In this document: piece by piece, positions 1-5,313 of the stretch
Numbering within the stretch: the stretch's first letter is position 1
How the letters are laid out: the number at the start of each line of letters is the position of its first letter
Origin: Bacteroidota bacterium
GTDB taxonomy: Bacteria > Bacteroidota > Rhodothermia > Balneolales > HLUCCA01
NCBI GenBank assembly: GCA_003448835.1
Contig: DLXM01000021.1
Span: 1-7,204 of the forward strand
Length of the DNA stretch: 7,204 nt
Reading direction: 5' to 3'
Notes under the pieces: generated by a model
Told to the model about the DNA's origin: nothing
Seen by the model: only the letters and a program-made list of their open reading frames with translations
Databases searched by the model: none
Position numbers and translations under genes: made by a program

Positions 1-653
1 TAATATCCACCGGTATTAAGCTCAACATGTGGAATTACGTTCAACGTTGCAGGTGATTTGTACGGACTCGATCCGTTATAGGTAGCAAAACGATTAAAAA
101 ACTGCTTTAAATAATCAGATTCAAAGCTTTTATCAACCCGATTACTGACTGTTGAAAAAGCATCGATTTTCAGCACATCGGATAACGGTAATCGAAGTAA
201 ATCGGTCCATTGCCGAAGCGGATGATAAATAAAGGTCGATGCCGTGAGGTCATACAATCGTTCTGAATATTCGAGGAAGTCACGATAGTTCTGAACATCA
301 CCTGACGCAATACGACTAATTTCATTTGAAGCAACATCCACATCCTGATACGAAACAAATTTTGTACCATCGGCAAAATAATAGGTACAAAGTGACTCCA
401 ATGACTCAAGCTCAAGATAATCCTCACGCCGAACGCCACACTCAACAAACAACGCATCCAATACCCAGGGCATGGTCAATAAACTGGGACCGGTATCAAA
501 ACGATATCCATTAGACCGGAATTCATTCAACTTCCCTCCCACTTGCTCATTTTTTTCAAGAACAGTAACCTTATGACCCTGACGTGCCATTAGACACGCT
601 GAGGCCAATCCCCCAACACCGGCTCCAATAATCACAACTTTTTTTGAATTCAT
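1..653 (-). CDS. Phytoene desaturase family protein (CrtI/CrtD type), N-terminal part, truncated by window edge
   Basis: This is a carotenoid desaturase, an FAD-dependent membrane-associated amine-oxidase-fold enzyme that introduces double bonds into phytoene or a later carotene. I translated it directly from the minus strand: ATG at 653-651, then 217 complete codons without a stop up to the left edge. Residues 5-33 form a Rossmann dinucleotide-binding motif (VVIIGAGVGGLASA, ending in VTVLEK), followed by the GGKLNE segment at 39-44. The family signature FDTGPSLLTMP lies near residues 52-62. A second conserved block, RFATYNGSSPYKSPATLNVIPHVE, sits near 188-211 and is typical of Bacteroidota CrtI/CrtD proteins. 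Full-length members are about 490-510 residues, so more than half lies outside the window. The N-terminal part alone cannot separate phytoene desaturase (CrtI) from a 3,4-desaturase of hydroxylated carotenoids (CrtD). It is divergent from the acyltransferase at 753. The rest of a crt cluster may lie to the left. Confidence 0.93.
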   Translation of the reverse strand, partial: MNSKKVVIIGAGVGGLASACLMARQGHKVTVLEKNEQVGGKLNEFRSNGYRFDTGPSLLTMPWVLDALFVECGVRREDYLELESLESLCTYYFADGTKFVSYQDVDVASNEISRIASGDVQNYRDFLEYSERLYDLTASTFIYHPLRQWTDLLRLPLSDVLKIDAFSTVSNRVDKSFESDYLKQFFNRFATYNGSSPYKSPATLNVIPHVELNTGGY

Positions 654-752
654 ATTTGAACGATGATTCGAATTGAATTAGATTCTATTCACTTATTCAG
701 ACCAAAGGTAACAAACATACAGTCAATAGCATTCACTAGGATTTCATAATTC
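654..752. promoter_or_regulatory. Divergent intergenic region, desaturase and acyltransferase promoters
   Basis: The 99 bp between the two divergent start codons must hold promoters for both directions unless transcription enters from elsewhere. On the minus strand there are two exact TAnnTTTG boxes, TATGTTTG (719-712) and TACCTTTG (710-703), matching the Bacteroidetes -7 consensus and placed about 50-65 bases upstream of the desaturase ATG. No convincing TTTG -33 partner is seen at the usual 19-21 base spacing. On the plus strand I see no clear -7 box for the acyltransferase. Neither start has a Shine-Dalgarno sequence, which is usual in this group. Confidence 0.4.
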
Positions 753-1955
753 ATGGATCAGGTCAAGTCAAAATTTCGTTTCAAAAAGAATGAACGCGGA
801 TTTTCGGAATTAGCCTTCCCGTTTTTGCGTGCCATTATCATCCAGGGATGTAAAATTGTATTTCGCCCACAATTGGTCAATCCGGAAAACATGCCAACAA
901 CCGGTCCCTGTTTTATCTATGGAAATCATTCAAATTATGTTGATCCATTTTTGATCAACACCTGGATGTACAATGAACCAACTGCCGGAGTCATGACCCG
1001 TGAGCAATTTCATAAAACGATTCCTTCGATGTTCATGGATAGTATCGGGATAGTGCCGACAAGTAAATACGTACCTGAACCCGGTGTAATCAGAAGTGTT
1101 CTAAAAATGATACAGCAACAGCGCATGATTGTCATTTTTCCTGAAGCTGGTAGAAGATGGGACGGACGCCCCAAGCCTTTTCTTGAAAGCACCATAAAGT
1201 TGTTTCACAAGATGAAAATCCCGGTGAATCCGGTTCAGATCCACGGATCTTACCTCACCTGGCCTCGATGGGCCACATATCCACGGTACGGACGTACAGA
1301 AATTCACTTTCTGAGTCCCATCCATCCACAAGATTACCCCGATTACGACACTTTTGCTAAAGAAATTGTAGATGCGGCCGAATTCGAAGAGTATAATCCA
1401 CCGGAAATTTGTGTTCCCAAACGGGCTTTCAGACCTGCAGCAGGTGTAGAACGATTTATTTATCGCTGTCCTGTTACCGGTGTTAGTGGTGCCGTTTTTA
1501 GTCCGAATGGTTACAAAGTTCACAGCACCTATGCCGACTTTGAATATACCATGACTCCGGCATCCCGACTAATAGATAAACACGGCGAAATCCACTCCCT
1601 TCACGACATGTTTGATTTGATTCGTACCATGCCAATAGTCGCAAAAGATGGCATCGTAGCTGAAGTCCGAGGATCTAAAGTCTTCATGATGCGAGATGAT
1701 TATCAGTTGAAATCATTAGGTAAAGCACATATCCGCTTCTTTACCGACAGAATCATTTATTCTATTGGATCAGATGAAAAAGTCATTTCCATTCAGGAAA
1801 TGTTGTGGATGTCGATAGAAGGAAATAACAAATTGAGTCTCACAATGCGCGATTATACACTACAAATTGAACTCGAGGGTCTCGATTGTGCATTAGAATG
1901 GCGAGATTACCTAACACGTCTTAAAAAAGGTGAACAAACCGTAACATCGATGTAA
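753..1955 (+). CDS. PlsC-type 1-acyl-glycerol-3-phosphate acyltransferase with extra C-terminal domain
   Basis: A membrane-associated acyltransferase of the lysophosphatidate acyltransferase family, which moves an acyl chain from acyl-ACP or acyl-CoA onto a hydroxyl acceptor, usually 1-acyl-glycerol-3-phosphate. The catalytic H-X4-D motif is His59-Asp64 (NHSNYVD). Motif III reads FPEAGR at 129-134, where most members have FPEGTR; the Glu and Arg are kept. The PlsC domain spans roughly 35-210. At 400 residues it is far longer than the usual 230-260. From memory of clostridial PlsC proteins, residues 234-287 align with a zinc ribbon, but only Cys239 of four cysteines remains. Residues 295-392 look like a beta-rich PH/GRAM-like domain ending in an amphipathic helix. 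No signal peptide is seen. It precedes the symporter gene by 8 bp and is probably cotranscribed with it. Given the divergent carotenoid gene, acylation of a carotenoid glycoside is an alternative role. Confidence 0.9.
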   Translation: MDQVKSKFRFKKNERGFSELAFPFLRAIIIQGCKIVFRPQLVNPENMPTTGPCFIYGNHSNYVDPFLINTWMYNEPTAGVMTREQFHKTIPSMFMDSIGIVPTSKYVPEPGVIRSVLKMIQQQRMIVIFPEAGRRWDGRPKPFLESTIKLFHKMKIPVNPVQIHGSYLTWPRWATYPRYGRTEIHFLSPIHPQDYPDYDTFAKEIVDAAEFEEYNPPEICVPKRAFRPAAGVERFIYRCPVTGVSGAVFSPNGYKVHSTYADFEYTMTPASRLIDKHGEIHSLHDMFDLIRTMPIVAKDGIVAEVRGSKVFMMRDDYQLKSLGKAHIRFFTDRIIYSIGSDEKVISIQEMLWMSIEGNNKLSLTMRDYTLQIELEGLDCALEWRDYLTRLKKGEQTVTSM

Positions 1956-1958
1956 GGA
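1954..1958 (+). promoter_or_regulatory. Ribosome binding site (AAGGA) for the symporter gene
   Basis: AAGGA overlaps the acyltransferase TAA stop codon and sits five bases before the ATG at 1964. It is the only clear Shine-Dalgarno sequence in the window. It supports both this start and translation of the symporter from a shared message with the acyltransferase gene. Confidence 0.7.
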
Positions 1959-1963
1959 ACAAT

Positions 1964-3340
1964 ATGAGCGCCTGGTTACTTGAAATTACCCTAACTGAAT
2001 TAGCACTGGATTTTTCCATATTCGGGGTTTTATTAGTACTCGCCACCATACTGCGCAGACACATCAAACTGCTTCAGGAATATCTCATCCCCAACAATTT
2101 GATCGCCGGTGTATTGGGACTCCTACTCGCAATGGCAGTCATTGATTTCAACTTGCTCAGCTCAGAACGACTGGGTGCTTACGTTTATCATCTTTTGGCA
2201 TTGCTTTTTATCGCATTTGGACTTCGAAAACCATCAAAATCGATGGGACTCACCCCAGTCAAATTCAGTGTGATTTTTATAATGACCTATCTGGTTCAGG
2301 GAATTATCGGTTTAACCCTGGCATTAGCGCTTGTCTATACCATTATGCCTGATCTATTCCCGGCAATCGGAATGTTATTGCCGTTGAGTTTTGGGATGAA
2401 TCCGGGAATTGCTTACAGCATGGGCAACAACTGGGAAAACTTCGGATTCGAATTTGGGGGGACAGTTGGGTTAAGTTTTGCAGCAATGGGTTTTGTAGTT
2501 GCTTACACCGTTGGGATTATAGCTATGAGAAATGGTATCAGAAAGGGCAAAGCAACATACATTAACGAGTCCACTGCCGAAGAAAATGAAGCTATCCGAA
2601 CCGGCATTCAGCGTCCCGAACATCGCCCGATCATGGGCCATCAAACCAGTGCAACCGAGGCAATAGAGAGTCTGACCTTGCATTTTGGATTTATTGCATT
2701 GACATATGCTGTGACATACGCCATTATGCTTGGACTTGAAAATGCTTTGCATTACATCGGCGCCGAAAAAGAAATTCTCACGTTGTGGTCATTTCATTTT
2801 ATAATTGCTGCTCTCATTGCTATGTTAGTCCGCCGGTTTATTGACGGATTTAATGCCAGTCATTGGATTGATGATGGTACCATGACTCGATTTGGTAACG
2901 TATTTATGGATTTCATGGTCGTTGCATCGGTTTCAGCAATAACCATAGCGGTAGTCACCATGTACTGGTTCCCGCTTATCCTGATGGGTACGACCGTAGC
3001 GATCGCGACCTGGTACGTCATAAAATGGGCATGTGACAGCTTATTCGACGATTTCACCTTTGAGCGGGATATTGCAATTTTTGGAAATCTAACTGGCACA
3101 ATGCAAAGTGCGCTGGTTTTATTACGTGTCCTTGATCCAAAATTCAAATCCCCGGTTAGTTATGACCTGGTTTATGGAAGTGGATTTGCATTGGTTTTGG
3201 GATTTCCTCTACTTATCCTGATTAATGCTCCGGTCAACTACTTTGACAACGCATTGGAAGGATATTGGCTAACCATCCTGGCTATGGGAATTTATCTGGC
3301 TTTTTTACTTGTGGGATGGAATTACTTAAAGAAAAAATAA
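1964..3340 (+). CDS. gltS: Sodium/glutamate symporter family protein (GltS, ESS family)
   Basis: An inner-membrane secondary transporter of the glutamate:sodium symporter family, expected to take up glutamate or a related dicarboxylate with Na+. The protein is highly hydrophobic with about ten membrane segments in two halves. LIPNNLIAGVLGLL at 41-54 matches the conserved N-terminal GltS motif. The first half carries a glycine-rich re-entrant-type stretch (LSFGMNPGIAYSMG, 141-154, then GGTVGLSFAAMGF, 165-177). The second half has the equivalent GNLTGTMQSALVLLRVLDP at 374-392. A hydrophilic loop at about 190-236 links the halves and helps explain the 458 residues, against about 401 for the E. 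coli protein. The family call is firm; the substrate is inferred. The gene follows the acyltransferase by 8 bp with an AAGGA ribosome site and converges on the phosphoesterase gene. Confidence 0.88.
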   Translation: MSAWLLEITLTELALDFSIFGVLLVLATILRRHIKLLQEYLIPNNLIAGVLGLLLAMAVIDFNLLSSERLGAYVYHLLALLFIAFGLRKPSKSMGLTPVKFSVIFIMTYLVQGIIGLTLALALVYTIMPDLFPAIGMLLPLSFGMNPGIAYSMGNNWENFGFEFGGTVGLSFAAMGFVVAYTVGIIAMRNGIRKGKATYINESTAEENEAIRTGIQRPEHRPIMGHQTSATEAIESLTLHFGFIALTYAVTYAIMLGLENALHYIGAEKEILTLWSFHFIIAALIAMLVRRFIDGFNASHWIDDGTMTRFGNVFMDFMVVASVSAITIAVVTMYWFPLILMGTTVAIATWYVIKWACDSLFDDFTFERDIAIFGNLTGTMQSALVLLRVLDPKFKSPVSYDLVYGSGFALVLGFPLLILINAPVNYFDNALEGYWLTILAMGIYLAFLLVGWNYLKKK

Positions 3341-3349
3341 CTCGAGTTA
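3338..3349. repeat. Perfect 12-bp palindrome spanning both convergent stop codons
   Basis: TAACTCGAGTTA reads the same on both strands. Its two ends are the stop codons of the convergent symporter (plus) and phosphoesterase (minus) genes, so the whole six-base intergenic gap lies inside it. It has no loop and no flanking T-run, so it is not a standard intrinsic terminator. The palindrome may be coincidental, since two TAA stops facing each other already supply half of it. Confidence 0.5.
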
Positions 3350-3847
3350 ACTGCGTTCACCCAAAGTAATAACTTCCATGTTTTGAAGTTTACCGGCATG
3401 GATTTCAAATCTGACTATGGTTCTGTGCAGCTGAAATCCCTGCTTTCCTGCAGCACCCGGATTCATATACAACATATTATTTAGTTGCTTATCCCGCACA
3501 ATTTTAAGGATATGTGAATGGCCACATATGAAAACATCCGGGGTATTTAATTCAACTTCCCTTCGGATCGGCAACGCATAACGTCCAGGATTTCCACCTA
3601 TGTGTGTCATCAAAAAGTGCATCCCCTCTAACTCAAATCTCAATGTGAGAGGATAAACCTGGCGGATATCAGTCCCATCAATATTGCCGTATACTCCACG
3701 TACAGGTGCTATCTTAACGAGTTCGTCTGCCAATTCCAGCGTGCCAAAGTCACCTGCATGCCAGATCTCGTCACATGATCCAAAATACTCCCGAATTTTG
3801 GGATCCAGGTAATGATGTGTATCTGAAATAAGTCCGATTTTTACCAT
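3347..3847 (-). CDS. YfcE/MJ0936-type metallophosphoesterase
   Basis: A small cytoplasmic calcineurin-like phosphodiesterase with a two-metal active site; family members hydrolyse generic phosphodiester substrates in vitro and natural substrates are mostly unknown. Numbering from the ATG at 3847, metal-binding motifs appear in the expected order: SDTHH with Asp9 and His11, HAGDFG with Asp33, GNID with Asn55, THIGG with His82, and GHSH with His110 and His112. NPGAAG (129-134) is the usual closing motif. The 166 residues match the family length. I chose the ATG because VKIGLISDTHH begins the first beta strand directly. The ten-residue extension from TTG at 3877 has no family counterpart, and that TTG lies inside a TATATTTG promoter box. 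No membrane segment is seen. It is convergent with the symporter gene and divergent from the glycosyltransferase gene. Confidence 0.9.
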   Translation of the reverse strand: MVKIGLISDTHHYLDPKIREYFGSCDEIWHAGDFGTLELADELVKIAPVRGVYGNIDGTDIRQVYPLTLRFELEGMHFLMTHIGGNPGRYALPIRREVELNTPDVFICGHSHILKIVRDKQLNNMLYMNPGAAGKQGFQLHRTIVRFEIHAGKLQNMEVITLGERS

Positions 3848-3939
3848 ATCGATATTTTTCTCTTGCGATTGTACCAAATATAAATGAAATGCTACTCATC
3901 TACGAACAATTCCGAGTGGATTTATATATATTTGTGTCC
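3848..3939. promoter_or_regulatory. Divergent intergenic region with a TATATTTG box on each strand
   Basis: The Bacteroidetes -7 consensus TAnnTTTG is matched exactly on both strands. TATATTTG on minus (3882-3875) lies about 27 bases before the phosphoesterase ATG. TATATTTG on plus (3927-3934) ends only five bases before the glycosyltransferase ATG at 3940. Neither has a TTTG at the standard -33 distance. The octamer is identical in the two cases and points outwards towards each gene, which argues against chance. Confidence 0.45.
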
Positions 3940-4980
3940 ATGCAATCATTTAGTATAATTATTGTTTCGTGGAATGCCCTGCATCATCTGCAGACTTACC
4001 TCCCATCTGTATGTGCCACAAAGCATTTACGGTATGAAGTGATTTTGGCTGATAATGCATCCACAGATGGATCTGCCGAGTGGGTAAAAAACAATTTTCC
4101 ACGTGTTCGCATTATTAGTCTGGATCAAAACTATGGTTATTGTGGTGGAAATAATCGAGCGGCAAAACACGCTAAACACGACAATATTATATTCCTGAAT
4201 AACGACGTTGAAGTCACTCCAAATTGGCTGGATCCCATTGAACGCATGCTTGATTCAAATTCTTCGATCGCAGTGATTCAACCCAAAATCAGATCGAGGA
4301 AACAGCGAACACATTTCGAATACGCTGGAGCGGCAGGCGGATTCTTAGATAAAAATGGGTACCCTTTCTGTCGAGGTCGCATATTTGACACCGTTGAGGA
4401 AGACATAGGCCAATATGATGAAGCAACTCCGATTTTTTGGGCAAGCGGTGCAGCATTGGTTGTTAAAAGAACAGTATTTCATCAGATGGATGGATTCTAC
4501 GAACCATTTGAATTTCATATGGAAGAAATTGACTTGTGCTGGAGAATCCAATTAGCCGGAAAACAGGTCTGGTATTGTCCTGATAGCGTAGTCTATCACC
4601 TCGGTGGTGGATCTTTAAGCGCCGATAATCCACAAAAAACATTTTACAATTTCAGGAATAATCTAATCATGCTGGCCAGAAATCTTCCATCTCGATTTCT
4701 GATTTTTAACATTCTGAGAAGGTTGGATTTAGATGGACTTGCAGCATTTAAATTTTTATTAAGCGGAAAAACTCGAAATTTCGGTGCTGTTTTTCGCGCT
4801 CATTTTGCCTTCTACAAACACATCCCCCGAATTAAAAGCTATAGAAACGAATCACAACTTCGAATTCGAAAGCCAATTGCATCCATAAATGGTGGCTACG
4901 GGAAATCTATTATTGCCAGCTATTTCATACTTCGACGTAGAACTTTTTCTTTGATAACAGGTAAATCGATAACCGGTTAA
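3940..4980 (+). CDS. Family 2 glycosyltransferase (rhamnosyltransferase-like, GT-A fold)
   Basis: An inverting nucleotide-sugar glycosyltransferase, probably acting at the cytoplasmic face of the membrane on a polysaccharide or lipid-linked acceptor. From the ATG at 3940 the protein is 346 residues. FSIIIVSWN at 4-12 is the first strand, and ADNASTDGS at 37-45 binds the nucleotide. NNDVE at 87-91 supplies the DXD-like metal site. ASGAALVVKR at 168-177, then HMEEIDLCWR at 193-202 and HLGGGS at 220-225, are the acceptor-side and catalytic-base motifs of WbbL-like rhamnosyltransferases. The C-terminal 110 residues (FYNFRNNL, RRLDLDGLAAFKFLLSGK) form the amphipathic helical tail common in Bacteroidota homologues. 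The ATG at 3889 would add 17 residues before the first strand and would place translation ahead of the likely promoter box, so it is not preferred. The sugar and acceptor cannot be told. No other surface-polysaccharide genes are in view. Confidence 0.88.
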   Translation: MQSFSIIIVSWNALHHLQTYLPSVCATKHLRYEVILADNASTDGSAEWVKNNFPRVRIISLDQNYGYCGGNNRAAKHAKHDNIIFLNNDVEVTPNWLDPIERMLDSNSSIAVIQPKIRSRKQRTHFEYAGAAGGFLDKNGYPFCRGRIFDTVEEDIGQYDEATPIFWASGAALVVKRTVFHQMDGFYEPFEFHMEEIDLCWRIQLAGKQVWYCPDSVVYHLGGGSLSADNPQKTFYNFRNNLIMLARNLPSRFLIFNILRRLDLDGLAAFKFLLSGKTRNFGAVFRAHFAFYKHIPRIKSYRNESQLRIRKPIASINGGYGKSIIASYFILRRRTFSLITGKSITG

Positions 4981-5313
4981 GTTTACTTCACAAAATTTAC
5001 CATAAAGATTGATTAATTATAGAGCAGTTTTAATTGTAAATGACGAGTTAATTTTACGTATCTTCATGCCTTGCAATATTTTAACTATTTGTCATACTAA
5101 ATTTTAGCCACATCAATTTCTCATACGTCTATATGTTAACACAATAATAGCAATGATCTGACTCGTTAATATTGTAAAGAATTGTTTATATCCATTTTAG
5201 TAGATCTTACATTAATCACCGCTTATTCCTGAATAAAAAAATTTTGGGGCACATACCCAAAATTTCAATAGTTGATTTCGATTATAAAAATTGATATCGA
5301 CCTATTAAATACT
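4981..5313. other. AT-rich intergenic region before the kinase gene
   Basis: These 333 bases contain no plausible protein-coding gene and no tRNA-like fold that I can see. They are clearly AT-richer than the flanking genes. The contents I can support are a perfect 10-bp inverted repeat at 5239-5265 (listed separately) and an imperfect direct repeat TGACnnGTTAATnTT at 5041-5055 and 5159-5173. No exact TAnnTTTG box is present on the plus strand, so the kinase promoter is not identified. No strong terminator directly follows the glycosyltransferase stop codon. Confidence 0.6.
5239..5265. promoter_or_regulatory. Perfect 10-bp hairpin upstream of the kinase gene
   Basis: AAATTTTGGG (5239-5248) and CCCAAAATTT (5256-5265) are exact inverted repeats around a seven-base loop, GCACATA. 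The stem has only three GC pairs. A run of seven A at 5235-5241 means that, read on the minus strand, the hairpin runs into a T-run and resembles a weak intrinsic terminator. On the plus strand it lies 48 bases before the kinase ATG, where it could be a leader hairpin, an operator for a dimeric regulator, or a distant terminator for the glycosyltransferase transcript. The sequence does not decide between these. Confidence 0.45.

Noticed and set aside
170..514. Reading frames of 95 residues (minus, 170-457) and 62 residues (plus, 326-514)
   Set aside because: Both overlap the desaturase gene in other frames and show no domain-like sequence; the desaturase frame carries the conserved motifs.
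1010..1523. Minus-strand frames of 61 and 140 residues inside the acyltransferase gene
   Set aside because: They are antisense shadows of a gene with clear catalytic motifs; their sequences resemble no family I know.
2471..3147. Minus-strand frames of 93 and 95 residues inside the symporter gene
   Set aside because: They are antisense to a strongly supported transporter and have no recognisable features.
3338..3349. The stop-codon palindrome as a bidirectional intrinsic terminator
   Set aside because: There is no loop, no GC-rich stem and no T-run on either strand beyond a short A-run within the symporter coding end.
3889..3939. ATG-initiated 17-residue extension of the glycosyltransferase
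   Set aside because: It lies upstream of the TATATTTG box and before the first GT-A strand that normally begins such proteins.
4345..4551. Minus-strand frame of 68 residues inside the glycosyltransferase gene
   Set aside because: It is antisense to conserved GT2 motifs and has no start signal or family resemblance.
5066..5110. Very short plus-strand frame starting ATGCCTTGC in the intergenic gap
   Set aside because: It has about 13 codons, no ribosome site and no other support.
5272..5313. TTG-initiated N-terminal extension of the kinase
   Set aside because: The codon directly follows an in-frame TAG, has no ribosome site and adds residues outside the first PAS domain; ATG at 5314 is simpler.
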